Below, one piece after another: positions 7,498 through 14,326 of a stretch of DNA of 14,381 bases. The stretch is from positions 1-14,381 of the forward strand of contig DHFQ01000086.1 in NCBI GenBank assembly GCA_002402325.1, in the 5' to 3' direction. Position 1 is the stretch's first letter. Each line of letters starts with the position of its first letter. Made by a program: the position numbers and the translations under genes. The notes under the pieces are model-generated. The model made no database searches, was not told the origin of the DNA, and saw nothing but the letters and a program-made list of their open reading frames with translations. This DNA is from Candidatus Aminicenantes bacterium UBA4820 (GTDB lineage Bacteria; Acidobacteriota; UBA4820).

Positions 7498-8467
7498 CAG
7501 AAGGCTCCTTTGCGATTGCTTTATCAATTGTTGCAACCGCAGATTTTGAATCTCCCATTTTATAATAAATTTCAGCAAGTGTATCCAGAATCTGTGGATC
7601 TTCCTTGCTCAATTCAACCGCCTTTTTAGCTGCATAAAGAGCCTCATCAAGATTCTTCCCTATTTCGCCCATCGTCCAGGCAAAAGAATTTAAAAATTGA
7701 GGGTCATCAGATTTTTTTGGAAAAATCTTTTTGTAAAGATTGTATAAACTATTGTAGTCCTCAATTTTGTAAAAGAATCTGCTTAAATCCTCAAAAGCAC
7801 TCTCTGATATTTTTAAATTTTCTGAATCAACCAACTTGAGGAGGATTTCAATTCCCTTTGTCTTATCTTTCTTCAGGTAACATTCTCCTTCAAGAAGGTT
7901 AATATTCAATTTGATTTCATCACTCAGTTGAGGTTGCTCTCTAACTTTTGAAATTGTAGAAAGTGAGTTGTCCACATCGCCCCTTTCATAATACTTTTGG
8001 GCTATTTTATAAAATAAATCTGCGGAAGGATTTTTTGAAGATTTTTCAATAAGATTATCAAGTGTTCCAACATTGAAAAAATAACCGCTTAAAGTCGCAA
8101 GAAACTCATCCTTTTCACCATAACCAGTGATTCTATCAATCTCCTTACCATCAGCTGAAACAAGCACTACAGTAGGAACTCCAATAAGGCTATATTTTTT
8201 GCTTAATGCCTTTCCCTCATCAGTTATTACATTTATTCTGTAAAGAACTGAGAGTTTTGATAATTTGTTCAAATTTTCATTCGTAAGGACTTCACGGTCC
8301 AGTTTTTTGCAAGCCCCTCAAGTGTCTGAATAAAATTTTATAAGTAAAATTTTGTCATCCGCTTTAGCTTTTGATAATGCAGAATCGAGTGATTTTTCAA
8401 AAAAAACATTCTGTGCAAATAAAAATAAAGGGAAAAATAAAAACAACAACGCAGAAATTTTTTTCAT
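7436..8467 (-). CDS. Periplasmic selenocysteine-containing thioredoxin-like/TPR protein (in-frame UGA)
   Basis: Read with one in-frame TGA (8320-8318) as selenocysteine, this is a 343-residue protein. Residues 1-18 are a signal peptide (MKKIS, hydrophobic core, ending FA-Q). Residues about 22-120 are a thioredoxin-like fold with K-F-Y-S-D-T-U50-G-A-C53-K-K-L-D-R-E-V. U50 replaces the first Cys of the redox CxxC, and the cis-Pro loop is G-V-P98-T. Residues about 125-340 are helical, TPR-like repeats. The start is ATG 8467 with AAGGAGGA at 8478-8471, nine bases after the kinase stop. Every codon between 8467 and 7439 is open except this TGA. A SECIS-like hairpin follows the TGA. The likely role is a periplasmic thiol-disulfide oxidoreductase or peroxide/thiol reductase. 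The alternative is a nonsense mutation or read error, with only a shorter product from TTG 8272, but that would remove the active site and export signal. The natural stop is also TGA (7438-7436). Confidence 0.85.
7505..7511 (-). promoter_or_regulatory. Ribosome binding site deciding the GGDEF-PilZ start
   Basis: AAAGGAG lies within the 3' coding part of the selenothioredoxin gene, seven bases before ATG 7497. It makes that internal ATG the best start and implies that translation of the two genes overlaps by 62 bases. Confidence 0.7.
8287..8320 (-). promoter_or_regulatory. UGA selenocysteine codon and bacterial SECIS-like hairpin
   Basis: Numbering mRNA from U1 of the UGA (8320), GGAC (21-24) pairs with GUCC (31-34) around a six-base loop, CGUGAA. 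The loop begins 21 bases after the UGA and its second base is G. This fits the published bacterial SECIS rules of a short GC-rich stem and a G among the first loop bases. U20, just below the four-pair stem, plus G26 and U27 in the loop, have the same mutual spacing as U17, G23 and U24 of E. coli fdhF, all of which contact SelB, but are shifted by exactly three bases. The structure was found by eye and not folded computationally. Confidence 0.75.
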
Positions 8468-8470
8468 CTA

Positions 8471-8478
8471 TCCTCCTT
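8471..8478 (-). promoter_or_regulatory. Strong ribosome binding site of the selenothioredoxin gene
   Basis: AAGGAGGA runs into the kinase stop codon and leaves three bases before ATG 8467. It is one of the strongest Shine-Dalgarno matches in the window. It supports translation from 8467, upstream of the in-frame UGA, rather than from the TTG at 8272. Confidence 0.85.
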
Positions 8479-10153
8479 AAGATTCTATTATAAAATTAAA
8501 TGAAGCGCCTTTCAACTTTTTAGCACCCGCAATTTCAAGATCACCGTTATGTTCTGTGGCAATCTTTTTAGCGATGGAGAGTCCAAGTCCTGTTCCATTT
8601 TTTTTCTGAGAAATAAATGGGATAAAAAGCGTCTGCTTTGCCTCCTCGCTTAAACCTGTCCCGTTATCCTCAATGTGAAAGATCACTTTACCATCCTTTT
8701 TAATGACCTCAATAAAAATCTCTGAAGAGACTTCGGCGCCATTTTTAAGAAGATTAAAGATTGCTCTAAAAATTGAATTTCTATCCCCATAAAATGATTT
8801 TGGATCTATCTTGTAACTAAAATTGACATCAGGAAATATTTCTTTTAAGGAAATTATAACTTCATTCAAGAACTCCTCTGTATCTATTGTTTCTTTTTCA
8901 ATGGTTAATGGCTTTGAATAATAAAGGAGGTCTTTTACAACCGTTTCCATTTTAGAAATTTCATCTTCAATTCTATTCGCTCGCTCTAATGCATCAGCCC
9001 CTGAGATTTTTTTTAAAAGCCTTAGTTCTCCTGAAAGAACATTCAGCCCATTTCTAATCTCGTGCGCAACGACGGCAGCAACCTCGCCAATTCTGGAAAG
9101 AGACTCTCTTTCCTTTAAAATCCTCTGCATCTCATAAATTTTACTGTTATCTTGAATTATCAAAAGAGCCCCATCAAGGTGGCTTAACTCATCAACAATG
9201 GGGATTGAAAGAACAAAAAGAAGTTTTCCCTGAAAGCCTTTGATTGAATCTGCTGTTAAAATCTCTCTTTCCTTTAAGGAACTTTCAATAATTTCAAGAA
9301 GGGGGTCATTTTTAGAAAATATTTTTTTATAGTTTTCCCCGATTCTAAAAAGTATCGGCAGACCAAAAAGATTTTTGGCTATAGGGTTGAAAGATTGGAG
9401 ATTCCCCTCCCTATCAAAACGCATAAAACCTGTATTTAACCCTGAACTTAAATTTTCGAGGACGGATGCAGTGCTTTTTGATTTTTTCTTTTCTTGATTT
9501 AAGGCAACTTCAAGTTGAATTGTTCTCTCTTTCAAATCGCCTATGGTCTTTTTAAAAACATCTATCGTCTCAAAAGGTGTTATTTCCTCCTTTGAAAAAT
9601 CTCTCCTTTGGGGCTCATCGTAATTTTTTAACTGTTTTAAAGTAACAAAAATAAGATACAGGGCAAAAAGTCCAATTAATAATGTTGTTAATGAAATTAA
9701 AATGGTCTTTACTAAATCTCTTTTGAAATCTTTTAGCTCAAAAAGTATTGCACAAACTCTTCCATCTTCAGTCTTGAAAGCATATATTCTTCTTAGAAAA
9801 CCCACACTTTCAATCTTATCAAAGCCTTTAGGGGGTTCTTTAAAAGATGGAAATTCAAATTTTTCTGGAAAGACCCATAGTTGTTTATTTCCAAGGAACC
9901 AGCATGCGGCAATCACCTTAAGTTTGCTTTCTCTTCCTGAATAATAGGGAAAGGAATTATAATGAGATGAAAGATTTACATTTTTTAAAATTGCAACGAA
10001 AGTTGGTGCTTCTTCTTTTATGGTTTGGTTAATTTCTAAATTCTTTTTTTTTATGTCAGAAATTGAATTTAAAAGGAAGAAAAAAGCAAAAAGAAAGGTT
10101 AAAATCAAAAAAAGGAGTTCAAGATAAAAAATGTTTTTTCGCTCAAAAACCAT
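8477..10153 (-). CDS. Membrane sensor histidine kinase, PilS/NtrB-like
   Basis: The 558-residue protein has a membrane segment at about 8-30, a periplasmic sensor region of about 120 residues and a second membrane segment (about 150-170). A coiled-coil linker (about 200-232) and a PAS-like domain (about 235-345) follow. The catalytic core shows the H-box A-H364-E-I-R-N-G-L, the N-box N467-L-L-K-N471, the D496-N-G-T-G-L box and G520-T-G-L-G-L. It should autophosphorylate on H364 and signal to a response regulator, none of which is in the window. The usual HEIRNPL Pro is Gly, and the N-box Ala is Gly472. Its ATG follows the pilD stop with no gap (TAAATG). Position next to pilD suggests a PilS-type regulator of pilus genes, but the single sensor domain would also suit another NtrB-like kinase. 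Confidence 0.9.
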   Translation of the reverse strand: MVFERKNIFYLELLFLILTFLFAFFFLLNSISDIKKKNLEINQTIKEEAPTFVAILKNVNLSSHYNSFPYYSGRESKLKVIAACWFLGNKQLWVFPEKFEFPSFKEPPKGFDKIESVGFLRRIYAFKTEDGRVCAILFELKDFKRDLVKTILISLTTLLIGLFALYLIFVTLKQLKNYDEPQRRDFSKEEITPFETIDVFKKTIGDLKERTIQLEVALNQEKKKSKSTASVLENLSSGLNTGFMRFDREGNLQSFNPIAKNLFGLPILFRIGENYKKIFSKNDPLLEIIESSLKEREILTADSIKGFQGKLLFVLSIPIVDELSHLDGALLIIQDNSKIYEMQRILKERESLSRIGEVAAVVAHEIRNGLNVLSGELRLLKKISGADALERANRIEDEISKMETVVKDLLYYSKPLTIEKETIDTEEFLNEVIISLKEIFPDVNFSYKIDPKSFYGDRNSIFRAIFNLLKNGAEVSSEIFIEVIKKDGKVIFHIEDNGTGLSEEAKQTLFIPFISQKKNGTGLGLSIAKKIATEHNGDLEIAGAKKLKGASFNFIIES

Positions 10154-10954
10154 TTAAAAACTCCAGTTCGAAACGCCGTAATACCAATCAAAAAACTTTT
10201 CCCCCCAGAAAAGTGAAACCATTGAAGCAATTCCCAGAAATGTTCCGAATGGCAATGGAGTTCTTCTATCTTTTGTAACTACTAAAATATAGATTCCACC
10301 AACGACTGCCCCTAAAACCGAACCTATCAAAAAAGTTAGAAGTGCTCCTTTCCACCCAAGAAAGGCTCCAATCATAGCCATAAGTTTAACATCTCCCCAT
10401 CCCATAGCCTCAATTTTTCTCAAAGCATAAATTCCGATCAAAATTGAGGGAACCAAAGCTCCAAGCAAAGCGCCGAGAAGAGAATCAAGCGGTTTTGTCC
10501 ATTCAACCCAAAAACTTGAGATAAGCCCAATGACAATTCCCGGGAGTGTCAATTTATCAGGAAGAATCTGATGCTCTAAATCGGTGAAGATTAGAACAGT
10601 TGTGAACAAAAGAAAAATGTAGAGAGACAAAAGTTCTAAAATTGTTTGAAGTGATGGTGGGTATTGAGGAAGAAAATTGTAAGTCGCAAACCAGAAGAGA
10701 ACACCAACAAAAATTTCCACAAAGGGATATCTGAAGGAGATCTTTGCCTTGCAGAACCTACATCTTCCTAAAAGAAAAATGTATGAAAAAAGCGGAATGT
10801 TGCAATAAAATGGAATTTCTTTACCACATTTGGGACAGTGTGAGGGTGGCTTGATAATGGAGATTCTTTCTGGTAATCTATAGATCAAGACATTTGCAAA
10901 TGACCCAAAACATAACCCTAAAAGGAAAGCAAACACAAGTAAAAGGGTTACCAT
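10154..10954 (-). CDS. pilD: Type IV prepilin leader peptidase/N-methyltransferase
   Basis: PilD cleaves the leader from type IV prepilins and pseudopilins at the inner membrane and methylates the new N terminus. The 266-residue protein has the usual length and order. GSFANVLIYRLP lies near the N terminus, and the zinc-binding pairs C40-P-K-C43 and C65-R-F-C68 belong to the cytoplasmic N-terminal domain typical of the bifunctional enzyme. The catalytic aspartates are D125 in F-T-D-L-E-H and D188 in G-W-G-D-V-K. Multiple membrane segments fill the remainder. Its ATG overlaps the end of the upstream TPR gene by seven bases, and the histidine kinase follows immediately. Because the pilin genes are not visible, it could also serve type II secretion. 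Confidence 0.95.
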   Translation of the reverse strand: MVTLLLVFAFLLGLCFGSFANVLIYRLPERISIIKPPSHCPKCGKEIPFYCNIPLFSYIFLLGRCRFCKAKISFRYPFVEIFVGVLFWFATYNFLPQYPPSLQTILELLSLYIFLLFTTVLIFTDLEHQILPDKLTLPGIVIGLISSFWVEWTKPLDSLLGALLGALVPSILIGIYALRKIEAMGWGDVKLMAMIGAFLGWKGALLTFLIGSVLGAVVGGIYILVVTKDRRTPLPFGTFLGIASMVSLFWGEKFFDWYYGVSNWSF

Positions 10955-11832
10955 CTTCCAATTACTTCTTTTGGATTAAATTTGCTTACACACTTTATCG
11001 TTCCACTATTTGGGTCATATTCATAATCTTTGCCGAGTGGGTCCTTCGGGATTTCGTTTATAAATCCCTCCTTTTTTAACACTCTTAGTGATGGAGGGTT
11101 TTTACCAAACTTTGCTCTGTATTTTTCTACCGCTTTTTCCACATCCCTCTTTGCTATTTCGTTTTTAACTTCAAAGATGTGCAATACTGAAGAAAATCTG
11201 TAGTAGTTTCCCTCAGGAGAATCGTCGTTTTTATATTTGTCTAAAATCTCTTCAAAATATTTTAAGGATGTTTCAAGATCCCCTTTATGTGAAAGAGAGT
11301 ATGCAAGGAGGTTTTTAATTGTTGTCCTCTCAGGGTTTCTCTCAAAGGCGATTTGAAAATATTTTGCTGCTCTTTCATAATTTTTTTCAGAAAAAAGTGC
11401 ATAGTTTCCTGCATCGTAAGGAATGACATAGTTTTCAGGATTTTTTTCAATTCCTTTATCAAGAAATTTATAGACGAGATCCCATTTTAAAGGAACAAAG
11501 GCAAGAAGAGCCGCAATGATATAGGCATCTTGATTTTTGGGGTCTAAATCAGTCATAACTTCAAATGTGTGTTCCATATAAGAATATCTTACATTTTTGC
11601 CATACCAATCCCAGTAATAGACAAACCATAGATAGAGAAGGTCTGAGAGGGCATTTGTATAGCCAAGGGAAAAAACCTTAGCATGAAGACTTGATGGAAT
11701 GTAATATGAACGATATTCATCAGGGTAAATTCTTGTGATGTATGTCAAATCCTTATGAATGTTAAAGATTGAAAAGAAAAGCAGAATGGCAAAAAGAGTA
11801 GCAATAAATCTCTTCAAAATAGGACTTCTCAT
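10948..11832 (-). CDS. Membrane-anchored TPR protein, possible pilus ABC-system partner
   Basis: The protein (294 aa) begins with a positively charged end and one hydrophobic segment (about 8-25), so it is probably anchored with its body in the periplasm. An aromatic-rich stretch near 60-80 (LLYLWFVYYWDWYG) is followed by TPR-like helices (about 85-220). A C-terminal motif, LRVLKKEGFINEIPKDPLGK, leads into a short beta-rich end with D-P-L-G and Y-D-P-N-S-G. I do not recognise a named family. The start forms an ATGA overlap with the permease stop, and the 3' end overlaps pilD by seven bases. By position it resembles the auxiliary component found with pilus-associated ABC transporters (PilG in Myxococcus), but I see no sequence basis for that name. 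Confidence 0.85.
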   Translation of the reverse strand: MRSPILKRFIATLFAILLFFSIFNIHKDLTYITRIYPDEYRSYYIPSSLHAKVFSLGYTNALSDLLYLWFVYYWDWYGKNVRYSYMEHTFEVMTDLDPKNQDAYIIAALLAFVPLKWDLVYKFLDKGIEKNPENYVIPYDAGNYALFSEKNYERAAKYFQIAFERNPERTTIKNLLAYSLSHKGDLETSLKYFEEILDKYKNDDSPEGNYYRFSSVLHIFEVKNEIAKRDVEKAVEKYRAKFGKNPPSLRVLKKEGFINEIPKDPLGKDYEYDPNSGTIKCVSKFNPKEVIGRW

Positions 11833-12617
11833 ACAAGATCCCTTTTCTTAAAGAAAAGACACCCAGCAAAAATCAACAGGGTTGAAAACAAAACCGCATA
11901 GATTATTCCTCTAATTGTAAATCCTGGTGCTATAGGAATATTATAAGTTATGAGATTACTTACATTGAGGATGCTTAAATCAGGCAAAATGTGAAAGAAA
12001 AATAGTGCAATCTTTTTCTGTATATCATTATGTAAAAGTGGGACAAGCATTTCTGGAAATGTTGATGATGTATGTCCGATTAGATAAAAGGCTAAGGTGC
12101 ATATTGCACTCAAGACAGGTGATGCTATTGAAGAGAAAAATATAGCAATTGCTGTAATAACCGCAAGTTCAAGATAGATAAATAATCCCGCATAAAAAAT
12201 CATAGGTGTAAAGCCTTTAAAGAAAAGAAGGGCTATTGAAAGAATAATTAACATCGCTATCAAGTTTATCCCAAGAACAGCCATCAAACCAAAATATCTA
12301 CCAACAATAAAACTTGCCCTTGGAAGCGGTTTAGAAAGAACATTGTAAATTGTCTTTTTCTCAATTTCTAAATAGATCAAACCAATTCCAACAAATATTG
12401 ATGTCATCACTGAAAAGAAAGAGATTCCCGCAAGTCCTAAATCAAGAATAACCCTTTTTTGAGAGCCTATCGTGAGAAAACTTAAAATTACGGCAAATCC
12501 CAACATTGCTATTGCAAAAGCCATAAGAACATAAAAGATTTTGCTTCTAATTGCTTCTTTATATGTGTTTTTGGCAATGGCAATGACTTGCATACATGAA
12601 AGTTTAAATCTACTCAT
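11829..12617 (-). CDS. ABC-2 type transporter permease (PilI/NatB-like)
   Basis: The 262-residue membrane protein has an N-terminal cytoplasmic amphipathic stretch (IAIAKNTYKEAIRSK) typical of ABC-2 permeases. Six hydrophobic segments follow, with the conserved region EIEKKTIYNVLSKPLPRASFIVGRY between the second and third (split here only for description: EIEKKTIYN, then LSKPLPR and FIVGRYFG). The start is ATG 12617, preceded seven bases upstream by GAGGAG (12630-12625), although the frame stays open to 12656. From 12617 it overlaps the ATPase gene by eight bases, so the two are coupled. The substrate is unknown. Myxococcus pil clusters carry a comparable ATPase/permease pair (PilH/PilI) just before pilD, which suggests a pilus-assembly role. 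Confidence 0.88.
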   Translation of the reverse strand: MSRFKLSCMQVIAIAKNTYKEAIRSKIFYVLMAFAIAMLGFAVILSFLTIGSQKRVILDLGLAGISFFSVMTSIFVGIGLIYLEIEKKTIYNVLSKPLPRASFIVGRYFGLMAVLGINLIAMLIILSIALLFFKGFTPMIFYAGLFIYLELAVITAIAIFFSSIASPVLSAICTLAFYLIGHTSSTFPEMLVPLLHNDIQKKIALFFFHILPDLSILNVSNLITYNIPIAPGFTIRGIIYAVLFSTLLIFAGCLFFKKRDLV

Positions 12618-13536
12618 TTTTCTTCTCCTCAATACTTGAAAGGAAGATTTCCTCAAGAGAGGTTTTGTGAGGCATTAGCGACATAATTTTTCCACCTTTG
12701 TTTATTAAAGTTGCAAGGGCTTTGTCCACCTCATCTTCATCTTTAAGCCTGATCATACTATAACCTTCAAAGGCTACAACAACTTTATCTTTTAGTTCAG
12801 GAGGTGTCTCTATCCCTTTAAAAGAGATGTCATAGAATTGAACATCTTTTGCAAGAAGCTCTTCAAGTCTTCCTTTTTGAACAATCTTTCCCTTCACAAT
12901 TATCGCAACCTCATCGCAAATCATCTCTGCATCCGCAAGAATGTGTGAAGAGAAGAAAATTGTTTTTCCCTCTTCTTTTAATTTGAGAATTAAATCCCTT
13001 ATCTCTCTTCTTCCAATGGGGTCAAGACCACTCATAGGCTCATCAAGAATCAAAAGTTTTGCATCGTTAATGAGAGCCTGTGCAAGCCCGACCCTCTGCA
13101 ACATCCCCTTAGAATATTTTCTTAAAGGGATTTTTTCTTTTCCTTTAAGCCCAACAAGGTCAAGAAGATACTTTGTTCTTTCATTTAATTCTTTTTTTTG
13201 TATTCCAAATAAACTTCCGAAGAATTTGACAAGTTCCTCTCCTGTAAGGTAATCATAAAAGTATGGAGATTCAGGAAGAAAACCTATATCTTTTCTTATT
13301 ATGTAGTCCGTGTGAGGTTTTCCAAAAATTTGAACCTCTCCCTCATCGGGAAAAATTAGTCCAGTAATTATTTTTAAAGTGGTTGTTTTTCCAGCCCCAT
13401 TGGGACCAATGAAGCCGTAAATACCTCCCTCTTTTACTTCAAGGTTCACCCCTTTTAAGGCTTCAATTCTTCCGATGGACAGATGTCCCTTGAAATGTTT
13501 TTTTAAATTTTTTACCAAAATGGCGTCCTTCGTCAT
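12610..13536 (-). CDS. ABC transporter ATP-binding protein (PilH/NatA-like)
   Basis: This 308-residue ATPase energises the adjacent permease. It has Walker A G44-P-N-G-A-G-K50-T, a Q-loop position occupied by Glu (F-L-P-E89-S, as common in NatA/CcmA-like subunits), signature Y141-S-K-G-M145, Walker B L-L-I-L-D165-E166-P, a D-loop (GLDP) and switch H198. Residues after about 215 form a small C-terminal domain of the DUF4162 type. The start is taken as ATG 13536 with GGAGAG at 13545-13540; a GTG at 13548 is in frame but has no ribosome binding site and lies close to the predicted transcription start. It is the first gene of the long operon. Confidence 0.93.
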   Translation of the reverse strand: MTKDAILVKNLKKHFKGHLSIGRIEALKGVNLEVKEGGIYGFIGPNGAGKTTTLKIITGLIFPDEGEVQIFGKPHTDYIIRKDIGFLPESPYFYDYLTGEELVKFFGSLFGIQKKELNERTKYLLDLVGLKGKEKIPLRKYSKGMLQRVGLAQALINDAKLLILDEPMSGLDPIGRREIRDLILKLKEEGKTIFFSSHILADAEMICDEVAIIVKGKIVQKGRLEELLAKDVQFYDISFKGIETPPELKDKVVVAFEGYSMIRLKDEDEVDKALATLINKGGKIMSLMPHKTSLEEIFLSSIEEKKNE

Positions 13537-13557
13537 ATTACTCTCCACAAAGTCATT

Positions 13558-13585
13558 ATTATATCAAGGATTACTCTTCAATCAA
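13558..13585 (-). promoter_or_regulatory. Sigma-70-like promoter of the long minus-strand operon
   Basis: TTGATT (13585-13580), a 16-base spacer and a perfect TATAAT (13563-13558) lie in the short gap before the ABC ATPase gene. Transcription would begin near 13551, giving a leader of about 15 bases that contains the GGAGAG ribosome binding site. It is the best promoter match in the window and the only obvious gap before nine tightly packed genes. Confidence 0.6.
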
Positions 13586-13597
13586 ATTTACAATTAT

Positions 13598-14239
13598 TTA
13601 CTTTTTAACAAGTTTTGCCTTTAGAGTAACCTTGCCATCAGAGACAGAAACGGTAAAAACAACATCTTTTGCCTTATATTTTTCTAAAAGCTCTTTCTTT
13701 TGTTTTTCAAGTTTTTTCTCAAATCCTTCTTTATCAAGGTCAAGTGTCTGGCCAAGTCTCTGCTTTTCCTTATTATATTCATCAAAAAGGGAAGGTGAAG
13801 TAGCACTTTTAGTTGTGTCACTTCTATGACTTTCCACCTGTTGTTGAGGTTTTGATTGAACTTCAGGAGGTTTTTCTTTTTTTTCTTCCTCAATTCTGCC
13901 CTTCTCGAGATCGGAAAATTCTTTTATATCCCGCATAGCCCTGCCCATTAAGCGAGGATCTTGCGAAATTCCATTTAATTTTAACTCCATTAGTTTGTTC
14001 CACCTTGCTGTAAGCAAAGACCATTTATTCTGAAAATTCATAAATAGATATTGCTGCTGTGTTGAAGGCAAAGTAACCCTACCATAAAACCTCACAGCCC
14101 TTTCAAGTTCCTTATGCTCTTGAGTCGGCGGGTATTTTCTTCCCCCCGCGAAGTAAAGTTCATACTCATGCGTAAGTTTATTAAGCATCTCTTCCATCAT
14201 TTTCAAGTTACCTAAAAAAGAAGCAACCGATAACTCCAA
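13598..14239 (-). CDS. MXAN_5187-family C-terminal-domain protein
   Basis: The 213-residue protein is soluble and highly charged. Residues about 8-80 form a helical domain with EYELYFAGGRKYPP and an aromatic-rich helix (YLFMNFQNKWSLLTARWNKL). A low-complexity Glu/Lys/Gln/Ser linker (about 115-148) is followed by a small C-terminal region with LFDEYNKEKQRLGQ, EGFEKKLEKQKKELLEKY and VSDGKVTLKAKLVKK. Both ends match the pattern I recall for the MXAN_5187 C-terminal family of Myxococcales and relatives; function is unknown. The start is TTG 14239, supported by GGAGGT at 14253-14248. No in-frame ATG exists upstream before a TAA at 14272-14270. It is separated from the downstream operon by a promoter and is probably transcribed alone. 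Confidence 0.75.
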   Translation of the reverse strand: MELSVASFLGNLKMMEEMLNKLTHEYELYFAGGRKYPPTQEHKELERAVRFYGRVTLPSTQQQYLFMNFQNKWSLLTARWNKLMELKLNGISQDPRLMGRAMRDIKEFSDLEKGRIEEEKKEKPPEVQSKPQQQVESHRSDTTKSATSPSLFDEYNKEKQRLGQTLDLDKEGFEKKLEKQKKELLEKYKAKDVVFTVSVSDGKVTLKAKLVKK

Positions 14240-14260
14240 ATTAAATACCTCCAGAAAAAT

Positions 14261-14289
14261 AATATATATTTAAAATCAACTTTTTGCAA
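14261..14289 (-). promoter_or_regulatory. Possible promoter of the MXAN_5187-like gene
   Basis: TTGCAA (14289-14284), a 17-base spacer and TATATT (14266-14261) lie just upstream of the GGAGGT ribosome binding site. The -35 match is moderate (4 of 6) and the region is AT-rich, so chance is possible. Confidence 0.35.
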
Positions 14290-14326
14290 ATTGTCATTTT
14301 AAACATTTCTTCGTCCGTTTTGCCCT

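Noticed and set aside
7436..8272. A shorter thioredoxin-TPR gene starting at TTG 8272
   Set aside because: It has no ribosome binding site, begins in the middle of the thioredoxin fold and lacks the active site. The open frame and strong start at 8467 explain the region better.
8318..8320. Genome-wide reassignment of UGA to an amino acid
   Set aside because: TGA is the normal stop of six conventional genes here (deacetylase, sulfatase-like, nfi, comEC, GGDEF-PilZ, permease) and of the selenoprotein gene itself.
8318..8467. Pseudogene caused by nonsense mutation
   Set aside because: Only one in-frame stop is present, it is TGA at the exact redox Cys position, the flanks are well preserved and a SECIS-like hairpin follows. 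A read error cannot be excluded, but it would have to hit precisely this codon.
12618..12656. Upstream start of the permease at 12656
   Set aside because: It would overlap the ATPase gene by 47 bases without a clear ribosome binding site, whereas GAGGAG precedes ATG 12617 at ideal spacing.
12941..13252. Open frame of 103 codons on the plus strand
   Set aside because: It is antisense to the ABC ATPase core and shows no start signal or recognisable protein pattern; other antisense frames in this window were dismissed for the same reason.
13537..13548. GTG 13548 as start of the ABC ATPase
   Set aside because: It would begin only a few bases from the predicted transcription start and has no ribosome binding site; GGAGAG is well placed for ATG 13536.
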